Both the position numbers and the translations under genes were made by a program. 64,000 nucleotides of DNA from Qingshengfaniella alkalisoli (GTDB taxonomy: Bacteria; Pseudomonadota; Alphaproteobacteria; Rhodobacterales; Rhodobacteraceae): assembly GCF_007855645.1 (NCBI RefSeq), contig NZ_CP042265.1, forward strand, positions 62,001 to 126,000, given 5' to 3'. The notes beneath the pieces were generated by a model. That model saw only the letters and a list, made by a program, of their open reading frames with translations. It was not told the DNA's origin and made no database searches. Shown here piece after piece: positions 26,204 through 35,263 of this stretch. Numbering within the stretch: the first letter of the stretch is position 1; each line of letters begins with the position of its first letter.

Positions 26204-26608
26204 GGGTACCGGTGCAGGTGACGCCGCGATATTGCGCGACCCTTATTTCTGAACGTGCAAGTTTCATCCGCTGATCGGTTCCTGCAGTTGAATATCAATG
26301 CGTGGGGGACGCGCAGCGGAAAGAGCTGTGCTCCAATCCGGTACACGATACATTACGGATAAGCTGTCGATCCGTCCGCCTTGGTTTGGATCCGCCGTTC
26401 TCAAGGCGTTTGATCCATGATAATGCATTTTGCAATGGAAAATTTGCCAAACTGCATTAGAGCAGTCCGAACAATACATTTGCTTAGCGCACAAACATGG
26501 CCCGTGTCAGAATCTGCGCGGACCCCGGCCAAACGAAAGGCGGCCCCGCCAGCTTGCGGGGGCAACTTTCGTGGAATTCCTGGTGACGCTGTAGGACCGC
26601 CCGCCAGG
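26204..26608. other. Non-coding stretch with an orphan GntR-type box
   Basis: About 400 bases with no credible gene. At 26420-26438 it contains ATAATGCATTTTGCAATGG, a close relative of the palindrome found at three other places in the catabolic cluster. No start codon with a ribosome binding site follows it on either strand within about 150 bases, so the gene it once served may have been lost. Confidence 0.5.
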
Positions 26609-27838
26609 TCAGCTTTCTGCAGCGGCCTTGCGCGGCTTGGCCCAAAGCGCGACCTCGGGGTCGGACTGGATTGCCGCGCCTTGATCGAGGATCGCTGCGA
26701 CCCGAGTGTCCGGGAATCCAAGCTCTTGCATGATTTGGGTCGAATGCTCGCCAAGCAGGGGCGGCGGTAAGGACCCTGTCACGTCGCCCAGCAAAGGTCC
26801 CAGGGGCAGTTCGGGCGTCTGGAACTCGTACCCGGCGAAATCGAACCCGGACACCTTGTGCCCGGCTTGCGCCTGGGGCGTGTCGAGCACACGATCCAGC
26901 GGCAGCACTTCCGTATGGCCGACACCGGCGGCGTCGAGCTTTTCGACAAGCGCGTCGAATCCGAAGGTCGCTACGGCCTGACTGACGATCTTCTCTACAT
27001 CGGAGCGACGCGCCCGCCGTTGGCGCAGGGTTGCAAGCTCGGGGTCGGTGGAGAGGCCGACGGCGGCGCCGAACTTGCGCCAATGGTCATCGGTCAGCAT
27101 GACTAGGTAGACCCAGCGCCCGTCATGCGATTCGTAGGCGCCGTAGCCCGGGATCGAGAATTCGGCCGACGGTTCCTGCTCGGGCCGGCCCAGGAGTTGC
27201 GACTTCAGTTGCACGCCCAGCAGGTCCCGCGCTGCGATGTGCAGGCCAGTTTCATACAGGCCGATCTCGATGTTGCGCCGCTCTTCGGAGCGATCCGACT
27301 GTAACGCGGCGAGAATCGCGATTACAGCGTAACAGCCCGCGAATTGGTCATGATACGACGGCCCGAGACGCGCCGGTCGCCCATCAGGGCGGTTGTAGTA
27401 CATGACACCCGTTGCGGCTTCGGCGATCGGGTTCGAGGCGATCTGTTCCTCCAACGGTCCTGCGCCATATCCCTTGATGTGGCAGAAGATGATGTCGGCA
27501 TTGATCGCGTTGCAGTCTTCGAACGTCACGCCCAGCTTGCGCGCGGCCGACGGCGACAGATTCTGCAAGACGATATCCGCGCTGGCGATCAGTTTCCGAA
27601 AGGCCTCTTTCCCGTATTCCGAAGTCATGTCTAGGCAAAGGCTCCGCTTCCCCCTGTTGAACGCCAGGTAGCTCCCGCTCGGGCCGCCCCGGACGAGCTT
27701 GCGCGTGGTTTCACCTGCCGGAGGCTCGATCTTGATGACGTCTGCGCCAAGTTGATTCAGCAGATGCGCGCCATAGGGTGCGGCGATCATGCTGCCCAGT
27801 TCGACCACGGTCTTACCGGCGAGAACACCAGTTTTCAT
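26609..27838 (-). CDS. CaiB/BaiF family III CoA-transferase (first of three)
   Basis: 409 residues with the family III pattern: LAGKTVVELGSMIAAPYGA, then LGADVIKIEPPAGE, a FNRGKRSLCLD strand, NLSPSAARKLG, and the catalytic aspartate in GPSYHDQFAGCYAV near residue 175. These enzymes move CoA between organic acids by Asp-linked anhydride and thioester intermediates. It is divergent from the solute-binding protein gene, with the GntR-type palindrome in between, so it probably activates the imported acid. The acid itself is not known. Confidence 0.9.
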   Translation of the reverse strand: MKTGVLAGKTVVELGSMIAAPYGAHLLNQLGADVIKIEPPAGETTRKLVRGGPSGSYLAFNRGKRSLCLDMTSEYGKEAFRKLIASADIVLQNLSPSAARKLGVTFEDCNAINADIIFCHIKGYGAGPLEEQIASNPIAEAATGVMYYNRPDGRPARLGPSYHDQFAGCYAVIAILAALQSDRSEERRNIEIGLYETGLHIAARDLLGVQLKSQLLGRPEQEPSAEFSIPGYGAYESHDGRWVYLVMLTDDHWRKFGAAVGLSTDPELATLRQRRARRSDVEKIVSQAVATFGFDALVEKLDAAGVGHTEVLPLDRVLDTPQAQAGHKVSGFDFAGYEFQTPELPLGPLLGDVTGSLPPPLLGEHSTQIMQELGFPDTRVAAILDQGAAIQSDPEVALWAKPRKAAAES

Positions 27839-27909
27839 ACACTTTCTCCTTGTCGAACGGCGCCAGACTGCGCCATTTTGGGGAAATTACTTTTTTACTT
27901 GCCATCCAG

Positions 27910-27928
27910 ATAATGCATAATGCATTGT
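27910..27928. promoter_or_regulatory. GntR-type operator, overlapping ATAATGCAT boxes
   Basis: Two overlapping boxes, ATAATGCAT (27910-27918) and ATAATGCATTGT (27917-27928), lie between the divergent CoA-transferase gene and the binding-protein gene. They match the ATAATGCATTAT palindrome at 36669-36680. Position and repetition point to the GntR/FCD regulator encoded at 35264. Confidence 0.6.
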
Positions 27929-28095
27929 GTGAGCGTCAAGACCATTCTTGGCTTCGGGCAGGCAGGGCCACGGAGGATCAGCCATGCCTGCAGCGCAAGG
28001 TTATTTTGTCTGCGCCTGGGGGATGTTCTGGTCGGGTCACGTCCGGCTACAGCCAACAGGGAAATCAAGCACTCACGTCTCAGGGAGGGGACACG

Positions 28096-29304
28096 ATGCT
28101 CAAGAAAATCTGGAAAAGTGCGGCGTTTACTGTAGCCACGACCGCGTCGCTATCTGCTGGGTCGGCACTCGCCGAATCCGGCGTCGACGTGGAGAACAAG
28201 GTTGTCACGATCGGGGCCTTTACCCCTGTGACGGGCCCGGTGCCGTTCTACGCGGTTCTGACTCACGCGGCTGAAGCCTATTTCAAGATGGTCAACGAAT
28301 CCGGCGACGCCGAAGGATGGACATTCAACTATGTGACCAAGGATGACGGGTATGATCCGGCACGCAGCGTCGCAGTGTCCCGCAGCCTCGTCGAAGACGA
28401 CGGAATCTTTGCCTTGTCCGCGTCGATCGGCACCGCGACCAATGTGGCGGTAATCCCCTATGCAAAGGAAGCAGGCATCCCAGTAATAGGTCCGGTCGGC
28501 GGATCGAGCACGTTCTTCGAAGTCCCGGCGGTCTTTCCGTTGCTGCCTGACTATGGGTGGTCAGCCGCGTCTGCAGCTGAATATGCGGCCAACGGGCTGG
28601 GACACGAGAAGATCGCCCTGCTGTGGGAAAACGACGAGCTGGGCAAATCCGCAAAGCGCGGCTTCGACCTCGTGATGAGCGATCTCGGCCTCGAACCCGC
28701 GGAATCCATCCCGTTCGACGTCAAGACGACCAGCTTCAGTGCGCATATTCGGCGCATTCGGAACTCCGGCGCCGAAACGGTGCTGCTCTACGGCTCGAAC
28801 GCCAACCTGGCGGCGGCCCTCAAGGCAGCTGATCTGCAAGGGGTCAATGTTGCCTGGTTCGCGCCGTTCTTTACCGCAGACCCGTCGACGCTGAAACTAG
28901 CCGGCGACCTGCTTGAAGGTGTCTACTTCTCGTCCTGGCTGCTGCCGGTCTCAAGTGATGAACCGGAGGTGAAAGCTTACCGTGATGCTGTCGCCGAGTA
29001 TTTTCCGAATGACCCTGTTGGTGTCCTGGGCCTGAACGGCTGGAGCAACGCTGCATTGTTCCACAAGGGTTTTCAGCTGCTTCTAGACAGCGGCGACGAG
29101 ATCACTCGAGATAATCTCGTCAAGGCGATGAACACGATGACCGACGCGGCTGTCGGAGGCGCACGCGGTGTGACCTTCAGCGTCGAGGATCACCGCGGGA
29201 CCCGTCAGGAAGGCATCATCCAGTACAAGGACGGCGACTTTGTCCTCGTTCGAGATTTTCAGCCCTATCCCGACGTCGCCTTCAATGCTGCCAAAGGCGA
29301 ATAA
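28096..29304 (+). CDS. Liv-type ABC transporter substrate-binding protein
   Basis: 402 residues. The signal peptide (MLKKIWKSAAFTVATTASLS, cleavage after ALA near residue 26) sends it to the periplasm. The type I periplasmic-binding fold follows (VVTIGAFTPVTGPVPFYAVL, KDDGYDPARSVAVSRSLVE, FALSASIGTATNVAVIPYAK). This is the branched-chain amino acid/urea/aromatic acid binding class (Peripla_BP_6). The start at 28096 follows GGGAGGGG. It is the first gene of the import operon; the permeases and ATPases lie 1.7 kb downstream after two dehydrogenase genes. Confidence 0.92.
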   Translation: MLKKIWKSAAFTVATTASLSAGSALAESGVDVENKVVTIGAFTPVTGPVPFYAVLTHAAEAYFKMVNESGDAEGWTFNYVTKDDGYDPARSVAVSRSLVEDDGIFALSASIGTATNVAVIPYAKEAGIPVIGPVGGSSTFFEVPAVFPLLPDYGWSAASAAEYAANGLGHEKIALLWENDELGKSAKRGFDLVMSDLGLEPAESIPFDVKTTSFSAHIRRIRNSGAETVLLYGSNANLAAALKAADLQGVNVAWFAPFFTADPSTLKLAGDLLEGVYFSSWLLPVSSDEPEVKAYRDAVAEYFPNDPVGVLGLNGWSNAALFHKGFQLLLDSGDEITRDNLVKAMNTMTDAAVGGARGVTFSVEDHRGTRQEGIIQYKDGDFVLVRDFQPYPDVAFNAAKGE

Positions 29305-29316
29305 CGAAGGCGGTAT

Positions 29317-29344
29317 CGCCCGCTGACATTCCCGTCAGCGGGCG
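29317..29344 (+). terminator. Strong hairpin after the binding-protein gene
   Basis: CGCCCGCTGAC and GTCAGCGGGCG form a perfect 11-bp stem with a 6-base loop, 13 bases after the stop codon. No long T-run follows. It fits a partial terminator or 3'-stabilising stem that would raise the level of the binding protein over the downstream operon genes. Confidence 0.6.
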
Positions 29345-29379
29345 ACCGTTCTTGTCAATTTCAATAATCGGGGATCTCT

Positions 29380-30129
29380 ATGACCACCATCCCAGTCAGC
29401 GCGCCAGCACGTCTTGATGGCAAGGTTGCGCTTGTCACCGGCGCAGCAGGGGGCATCGGCCACGCAACTACCCTCGCCCTCGCCGAAGCCGGTGCGACGG
29501 TCATCGCTACCGACATTGCGGACCATGCCGAGTTCGAGTCCGACAAGGTCATCTATCGCCGTTACGATGTGACCTCGCAGGACGACACGCGGTCGGTTAT
29601 CGCCGAAACGAAAGCCGAGCACGGGGCGATCGACGCGTTGATCCTCTGCGCCGGGACAATCTCGCACAAGCACCTGGTCGACTCGACGGATGACGAATGG
29701 GCGTCGATCCTGAACGTGAACCTCATGGGGGTCGTCAACCCGGTGCGGGAAGTATTCCCGGTCATGACCGAACAGGCCATGGGCAAGATTGTCGCCTTAG
29801 GCTCGATCGCTTCCAAGATCGGCGGCGTGGCCTCGGGGCCCTCCTATGTCGCGGCGAAATCCGCGGTACACGGGCTGATGAAATGGGTCGCGAAGAACGG
29901 CGCCGACAAGGGCATCTATGCCAGTGTCATCGCCCCCGGCCCCGTGGAAACCCCGATGTGGGAAACCGTAACGCAGCGGGCCGCGCCCTCACCCAACGGC
30001 AACGTGCCGCTGGGTCGTTTCGGCCAGCCCGAGGATATCGCCCAGGCGATCCTCTTTCTCGCGTCGCCTGCCTCGAACTGGATCACCGGCACCGTTCTCG
30101 ACGTGAACGGCGGCATGTTGATGGACTGA
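29380..30129 (+). CDS. Short-chain dehydrogenase/reductase (SDR)
   Basis: 249 residues, a classical SDR. NAD(P) binding is TGAAGGIGHATTLALAEAGA, with D55 in IATDIADHAE favouring NAD. NNAG is replaced by LCAGT, the catalytic serine lies in VALGSIASKIGG, and YxxxK is YVAAK. The C-terminal VLDVNGGMLMD closes the fold. It probably oxidises a hydroxyl of an intermediate in the cluster's pathway. It sits four bases before the next dehydrogenase gene. Confidence 0.9.
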   Translation: MTTIPVSAPARLDGKVALVTGAAGGIGHATTLALAEAGATVIATDIADHAEFESDKVIYRRYDVTSQDDTRSVIAETKAEHGAIDALILCAGTISHKHLVDSTDDEWASILNVNLMGVVNPVREVFPVMTEQAMGKIVALGSIASKIGGVASGPSYVAAKSAVHGLMKWVAKNGADKGIYASVIAPGPVETPMWETVTQRAAPSPNGNVPLGRFGQPEDIAQAILFLASPASNWITGTVLDVNGGMLMD

Positions 30130-30133
30130 GGGG

Positions 30134-31024
30134 ATGAAAATGACCGACACAATCGGATTTATCGGACTGGGCGTCATGGGAGGCCCGATGTGCCGCAACA
30201 TCGCGACCAAGCATGCCGGCCGGGTCCTCTGCTTCGACCTGTCCGACGCGGCCCGCGCGGCCCTGGCGGACACGAAGGTCGAGCAGATGGATACCGTTGA
30301 GGCGCTGGCGAAAGAGGCCGACATTATCTGCCTGTCGCTGCCGGGTGGCACCCAGGTGCTGAAAGTGGCCGAGAGCATTGCCGGCTCTGCCCGGCAGGGA
30401 ACCGTGGTGGTGGACTTGTCCACCACCACGGTGGCCGACGCCCGCGCGGCCGGTCAGCGGCTGGTAGCGCACGAGATCGGCTTTGCCGACTGCCCTGTCG
30501 CCCGCACCCGCGAGGCCGCGCAGCAAGGCAAGCTGAGCATCATGGTCGGCGCCCCCCCCGAGATCTATGACCGCATCAGGACGGTGCTCGACTACATGGC
30601 GTCCGACGTCACCCATGGCGGCGATGTCGGCGCGGGGCAGGTGCTCAAGCTGGTCAACAACATGCTGGTGTTCGCCAACACCGTGGCGCTGGCCGAGATG
30701 ATCGTGCTGGGCGAGCGGGCAGGGGTGAATGCCGACACGCTGCTGGAGGCCGTCTCGAAAGGATCGGGCGACAGTTTCGTGCTACGCAACCACGGCATGA
30801 AGGCCATGGCGCCGCGCGAGTTTCCCGCGCACTCCTTCCCGGCCGAATACGTGCTCAAGGACATTTCATATGTCTTTGACCTGGCCGACCAGACCGGCAC
30901 CCCGCTGCCCGCGGCCAACCAGGCCCGCGCCTATTATGCGACCGCAGTCGAGAACGGGTTCGGAGACAAGTACTTCCCCTCGGTCATTCAGCTGGTCGAG
31001 TCAGATGCGATGGAGAAAATCTGA
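30134..31024 (+). CDS. 3-hydroxyisobutyrate dehydrogenase-family oxidoreductase
   Basis: 296 residues. The N-terminal Rossmann domain has GFIGLGVMGGPM, the substrate motif is FADCPVARTREAAQQGKL, and the catalytic lysine lies in GQVLKLVNNMLVF near residue 170. The C-terminal helical domain matches the beta-hydroxyacid dehydrogenase family. It should oxidise a 3-hydroxy acid, or reduce the semialdehyde, with NAD(P). Its stop overlaps the permease start (TGATG), so it belongs to the same operon. Confidence 0.9.
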   Translation: MKMTDTIGFIGLGVMGGPMCRNIATKHAGRVLCFDLSDAARAALADTKVEQMDTVEALAKEADIICLSLPGGTQVLKVAESIAGSARQGTVVVDLSTTTVADARAAGQRLVAHEIGFADCPVARTREAAQQGKLSIMVGAPPEIYDRIRTVLDYMASDVTHGGDVGAGQVLKLVNNMLVFANTVALAEMIVLGERAGVNADTLLEAVSKGSGDSFVLRNHGMKAMAPREFPAHSFPAEYVLKDISYVFDLADQTGTPLPAANQARAYYATAVENGFGDKYFPSVIQLVESDAMEKI

Positions 31025-31923
31025 TGAGCTTCTGGGATTCGCTTCTCTACGACCTGTTTCCACTGATCTGGTCAGGCATGATCACCGGCTGCCTCTACGC
31101 GCTCGGTGCGCTTGGGCTGGTCATGATCTTCAAGTGCTCGAAGGTCGTCAATTTCAGCCACGGCAACGTCGCCGGCCTGACCGCTTTCCTTGTGTATGGC
31201 CTGTCGTCCGGAATGCTGATGTCCCTGTCCTGGGGCGCGGCCGTTCTGGTCGCTTTGGTTGCAGCCGTCGCAATCGCCTTTCTGATCTATTCCATCATCT
31301 CTCCGCTGGTCTTCGAAAGCGACCTCACTTCGACCATTGCCACGCTTGGTTTCGGGCTGATCGCCCAAGGGGTCACACTGCTGATCTTCGGAGCGGATAT
31401 CGTTGCGCTCGACCTGCCGATCCCGCGGTTCGCATTCTCGGTCCTCGGCCTGCTGATCACGGGCTACGACTTGACCGTTCTGGCGGTGGCGGTGGTGACC
31501 ATCGGCGCATTGTTCATAATCATCGACTACACCAAGCTGGGCATCGCTTTCCGCGCAATCTCGGAGAATCCGTTTGCCGCTGAGGTCTGCGGCCTGAACC
31601 TTCGCTCGGTGCATTACTTTGCATGGATAACCGCGTCCATCCTGGGTGTGGTGGGGGCGCTGTTGATCGTTCCGACGACCTTCCTGTCGGTGACGACCGT
31701 GGCGACCTTCATGCTCCAGGCCTTCGCGGCGGCAGTGATCGGCGGCTTCGCCTCCTTGCCCGGCGCGCTGGTCGGCGGCGTCCTGATAGGTGTCCTGATG
31801 AACCTGTTCACCTTCTACGTCTCGCCCGAGTACTCGTCGACATTCCTGCTGGCGGTCATCCTCGTGGCGTTGAACATCTTCCCCAATGGCATCTTGCAAA
31901 AGGTCGGAGGTTCCCGTGTCTGA
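31024..31923 (+). CDS. Branched-chain-type ABC transporter permease, LivH-like
   Basis: 299 residues with about eight membrane segments. LivH features are GCLYALGALGLVMIFKCSKV near the N-terminus, NFSHGNVAG, and the EAA-type loop AFRAISENPFAAEVCGLN near residue 180-200, which contacts the ATPases. It forms the membrane channel with the LivM-like protein. The end of the gene holds the ribosome binding site and GTG start of that partner. Confidence 0.93.
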   Translation: MSFWDSLLYDLFPLIWSGMITGCLYALGALGLVMIFKCSKVVNFSHGNVAGLTAFLVYGLSSGMLMSLSWGAAVLVALVAAVAIAFLIYSIISPLVFESDLTSTIATLGFGLIAQGVTLLIFGADIVALDLPIPRFAFSVLGLLITGYDLTVLAVAVVTIGALFIIIDYTKLGIAFRAISENPFAAEVCGLNLRSVHYFAWITASILGVVGALLIVPTTFLSVTTVATFMLQAFAAAVIGGFASLPGALVGGVLIGVLMNLFTFYVSPEYSSTFLLAVILVALNIFPNGILQKVGGSRV

Positions 31924-32902
31924 TCAAGCGACGCATATGACGTCAGACCAAACCGTCCTGTTGCGCCTTTCTGGCTTGGCCACCTCCGCACTGACGACAG
32001 CGGTCCTGGTGGCGGTTCTGATCTTCATGCCTTTCCTGCTTGGTGGGTCGTGGACCTTCACGCTCGGCCTGTGTTTTGCCAACTCGATCGGTGTTCTCGC
32101 CGTGTCGCTGCTGGTCCGCTACGGCGGAGAAGTCTCTATCGGGCACACTTTCTTTACAGCGCTCGGGGCCTATTCAGTCGGGGTCCTGGATACTCGCTAC
32201 GGCATCTCGCTCTGGGCGTCGGTGCCGCTGGCGCTGCTGCTCGGCGTCACCTTCGGCATCCTCTTTGCCTGGCCCTCGCGAAACCTGCACGGCATCTACC
32301 TGGCGGTGACGACACTGGCGCTTGCGCTGGCCGTGCCCGAGATGATCAACAATTTCGACGCACTCACCGGCGGCTACGAAGGCCTCTATGTGGCGACCCC
32401 CTTCATTCCCGGCATCGACATGGGATTGCAGCGGTACTACGTGGCGCTCTTCATGCTGGTAATCGTCTGCCTGGCCGTGGTGCGCCTGCGCCTGTCGCGC
32501 CAGGGGATGGCGCTGCTGCTGGCCAAGACGCACCCGGCGGCGGCTGACGCCTTCGGCACACGGCGAGTTTGGGCGCGGATTTCCATCATGGGGATTTCGG
32601 GCGGGATCGGCGCGCTCTGCGGGGCGACGCTGGCCTTATCCGGCTCTACCGTTTCGCCCGGAGGCTTCACCTTCTGGCAGGCGATTTTCCTGCTCGTGGG
32701 CTCGGTGGTCAGCTTTTACGGCCTGTCCCTGCCTCGCGTCCTGATCGGTGGCGCCTTCGTCACCCTTGTGCCGCAGCTCTTGTCGGCATCCGGCGCCTGG
32801 ATCCCTGTCTTCTACGGCTTGGCCCTGCTCGGGATGATCCTGCTTGGCCACTACATGCCACGCATCCGCAAGGCCATGGCCCGCAAATCGGAGGTAACTT
32901 GA
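31916..32902 (+). CDS. Branched-chain-type ABC transporter permease, LivM-like
   Basis: 328 residues. The GTG at 31916 is chosen because GGAGG lies five bases upstream and it overlaps the LivH stop by eight bases; the longer frame would run into that gene. LivM features are SLLVRYGGEVSIGHTFFTAL, GAYSVGVLD and GIYLAVTTLALALAVPE; the MALLLAKTHPAAADAFGTRR loop is the ATPase contact. Its stop overlaps the LivG-like ATG by one base. Confidence 0.92.
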   Translation: MSDQATHMTSDQTVLLRLSGLATSALTTAVLVAVLIFMPFLLGGSWTFTLGLCFANSIGVLAVSLLVRYGGEVSIGHTFFTALGAYSVGVLDTRYGISLWASVPLALLLGVTFGILFAWPSRNLHGIYLAVTTLALALAVPEMINNFDALTGGYEGLYVATPFIPGIDMGLQRYYVALFMLVIVCLAVVRLRLSRQGMALLLAKTHPAAADAFGTRRVWARISIMGISGGIGALCGATLALSGSTVSPGGFTFWQAIFLLVGSVVSFYGLSLPRVLIGGAFVTLVPQLLSASGAWIPVFYGLALLGMILLGHYMPRIRKAMARKSEVT

Positions 32903-33681
32903 TGGACCAGATGACAAACGCCCTGCGTGGCAAAGGGATCGCGCTGTCCTTTGGCGGGATCAAGGTTCTCAAAGGACTCGACGTCGAATTTCGTGCGGGC
33001 GAGATCACCGGCTTGATCGGCCCGAACGGCGCGGGCAAGACCAGCCTCTTCAACTGCCTGACCGGAGCCTACTCGCCGCAGGAGGGGACGATTTCCTATG
33101 CCGGAGACCCGTTGAACGACCTGCCGCCCGCAGCGCGCGCGAACAAGGGTATCGTCCGCAGTTTCCAGCATGTGGCGCTCTGTCCGGACCTGACAGTACG
33201 CGAGAACGTGATGATGGGCATCGCACGCAACGGCAAGGCTGGCTGGCTGTCGGCTTTCCTGCCCCTGCCGGCCGGGCTCCGTGAACGCGAGGAGATGGCC
33301 CGTTCAGCAGACGATGCGCTTGCCGATCTCGGACTACCCGATGTCGGGGACAAGTTGCCGGCAGAGCTTCCGCCCGGTGTGCAACGCCTGGTCGAAATTG
33401 CCCGTGCCGTGGTCGGCAAGCCGTCCGTGCTGATGCTGGATGAACCGGCGGCCGGCCTCAATAACTCCGAAACCCGCGACCTGACGGCCGTACTGCGCAA
33501 ACTCGCGTCGACGGACTTGGTCCTCGTCGTGGTCGAACATGACATGGATCTCGTGATGTCGATCTGTGACCGGATCTACGTGCTCAATTTCGGTGAGTTC
33601 GTCGCCATCGGGTCGCCCGATGAGGTCCGAAACAATCCGGATGTAGTCCGTATCTATCTGGGGAGCGACGACGATGAATAA
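32902..33681 (+). CDS. ABC transporter ATP-binding protein, LivG-like
   Basis: 259 residues. Walker A is GPNGAGKTS near residue 42. The LivG-type insert IVRSFQHVALCPDLTVRENV follows. The signature is degenerate (ELPPGVQRLVEIARAVVGKP in place of LSxGQ), Walker B is VLMLDEPAAGLN, and the H-loop is VVVEHDMDLVM. It powers the importer with the LivF-like subunit, whose start overlaps its end by eight bases. Confidence 0.93.
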   Translation: MDQMTNALRGKGIALSFGGIKVLKGLDVEFRAGEITGLIGPNGAGKTSLFNCLTGAYSPQEGTISYAGDPLNDLPPAARANKGIVRSFQHVALCPDLTVRENVMMGIARNGKAGWLSAFLPLPAGLREREEMARSADDALADLGLPDVGDKLPAELPPGVQRLVEIARAVVGKPSVLMLDEPAAGLNNSETRDLTAVLRKLASTDLVLVVVEHDMDLVMSICDRIYVLNFGEFVAIGSPDEVRNNPDVVRIYLGSDDDE

Positions 33682-34405
33682 CCTGCTGAGCGTCGAAAAC
33701 CTGTCCGTCGCCTATGGTGCTGGGGCGCCGGCGGTGAGCCGGGTGTCCTTTGCCGTCGGTGAAGGTTCGGTCGTCGCGCTGCTTGGCGCCAACGGCGCGG
33801 GAAAATCGTCGATCATGAAGGCCGTTTCCGGCCTGATGCCCTCGACCGGGGCGGTGCTGTTCAACGACGAAGACATCGGCTCGCTTCCCGCCCGCGCACG
33901 CGTCGCCAAGGGTATCGTCTACGTACCGGAAGGGCGCGAAATCGTCGGTGAGTTGACCGTTCGTGAGAACCTGGTCCTGGGTGGATACCAGAAGGCCGCG
34001 TCCGAGCGGAAACGGCGGATTGAGATGGTGCTCGACCTCTTTCCCGAGATTGCCGAAAAGGCCGACCGTCAGGCCTGGCGCCTGTCGGGGGGCGAACAGC
34101 AGATGCTGGCCATCGGTCGCGGGCTGGCCGCCGATCCGAAGCTCCTGCTCCTCGACGAACCCTCGCTTGGCCTCGCCCCCCTTCTGGTCCGCCGGGTCTT
34201 TGACCGGTTGGCAACCATCCGCGCGGAATCGGAGCTTGCCATCGTGTTGGTCGAGCAGAACCTGGCTGTAACGATGCGCCTGTGCGACGAGTTGCACTTC
34301 CTGCGCGGCGGCCGGATCGTCGGGCACCGCAGTGCCGAAGAGCTCAAGGACGAAACGGCGCGTCAAGAGGCGATCGACGCCTATCTCGGCGCTGCCGCGG
34401 CCTGA
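33674..34405 (+). CDS. ABC transporter ATP-binding protein, LivF-like
   Basis: 243 residues. Walker A is GANGAGKSS, Q-loop region is GIVYVPEGREIVGELTVREN, the signature is RLSGGEQQMLAIGRGL, Walker B is LLLLDEPSLGLAP and the H-loop position has VLVEQNLAVTM, where LivF proteins carry Q. This completes a binding protein, two permeases and two ATPases. The MBL-fold gene begins nine bases downstream. Confidence 0.93.
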   Translation: MNNLLSVENLSVAYGAGAPAVSRVSFAVGEGSVVALLGANGAGKSSIMKAVSGLMPSTGAVLFNDEDIGSLPARARVAKGIVYVPEGREIVGELTVRENLVLGGYQKAASERKRRIEMVLDLFPEIAEKADRQAWRLSGGEQQMLAIGRGLAADPKLLLLDEPSLGLAPLLVRRVFDRLATIRAESELAIVLVEQNLAVTMRLCDELHFLRGGRIVGHRSAEELKDETARQEAIDAYLGAAAA

Positions 34406-34414
34406 GGGAATGCC

Positions 34415-35215
34415 ATGAAAACCTGGGAAATTTATGCCATCCGGCACGCGACAAACGTAACCCGCACCCGTGGCGTCAATTTTATCTCGGATCCCGATCC
34501 CACGGCCCCCCTGGTGCTCGACTTCTTCTGCTGGGTGCTCAAGTGCGGCCAGGAGGTGATCGTCGTCGATACCGGGATCGATCCCGAGAAGGGCGCCAGG
34601 AACGGGCATGAGCAAGTCATGTCTCCGCCCGACGGCTGGGCTGAGCTTGGGATCGACCCGGCGCAGGTCACGACCGTTCTGCTAACCCATGCCCATTACG
34701 ATCACCTCGGTTACCTGGATGCGTTGCCGAACGCCCGGTTCTTTATGCAGGCCGAGGAGATGGTCTATGTCACGGGTCCCTGGATGGAGAAACCGACCTT
34801 CCGTCATGCCTACAAGTCGGACGAGATCGCACGGTTGGTGCATCTACTGCACGACGGGCGCCTGCACCTGCATGGCCGTGACTTCGAGGTGGCCGATGGA
34901 CTCAGCGCCCATTGGGTCGGGGGCCACTGCGCCGGCCAGGAAATCCTGCGGATCCGGACAGGGCGTGGTTGGGTCGTTCTGGCCTCGGATGCACTGCATT
35001 ATTACGAGGAGTTAGAACGCGGCATCCCTTTCACTGTCGCGTTCAATATTTCCGACATGCTGGCGGCTCATGACAGGATCCGGGAGTTGGCCGACAGCGA
35101 CGATCACGTGCTTCCCGCCCATGATCCGAGGCTTCTGGACTACTATCCGTCGATTAGCCCGGATATGGCCGGGCGCATCCTCCGACTTGACCTAGCTCCG
35201 GAGACCGGGGCATGA
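34415..35215 (+). CDS. MBL-fold metallo-hydrolase (lactonase-like)
   Basis: 266 residues. The metal motif HxHxDH is TTVLLTHAHYDHLGYLD near residue 88-104, with later ligands in HWVGGHCAGQE, ASDALHYYEE and LPAHDP. Overall pattern and size match the N-acyl-homoserine lactonase/AttM branch, which opens lactone rings. In this cluster an esterase or lactonase step on the imported substrate or an intermediate is a better inference than quorum quenching. Same operon as the transporter. Confidence 0.85.
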   Translation: MKTWEIYAIRHATNVTRTRGVNFISDPDPTAPLVLDFFCWVLKCGQEVIVVDTGIDPEKGARNGHEQVMSPPDGWAELGIDPAQVTTVLLTHAHYDHLGYLDALPNARFFMQAEEMVYVTGPWMEKPTFRHAYKSDEIARLVHLLHDGRLHLHGRDFEVADGLSAHWVGGHCAGQEILRIRTGRGWVVLASDALHYYEELERGIPFTVAFNISDMLAAHDRIRELADSDDHVLPAHDPRLLDYYPSISPDMAGRILRLDLAPETGA

Positions 35216-35218
35216 AGG

Positions 35219-35240
35219 AATGCATTTTGCACTTATGCAG
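35219..35240. promoter_or_regulatory. GntR-type box upstream of the regulator gene
   Basis: The stretch starts AATGCATTTTGCA and ends TTATGCAG. It resembles the ATAATGCATTAT palindrome and lies 24 bases before the GntR start, suggesting autoregulation. Confidence 0.5.
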
Positions 35241-35263
35241 CACCATTCGGGGGTTAGTTGTTG

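Noticed and set aside
34415-35215. A quorum-quenching lactonase
   Set aside because: The fold and motif fit, but its place in a catabolic transport operon makes a metabolic ester or lactone more likely; no quorum-sensing gene is nearby.
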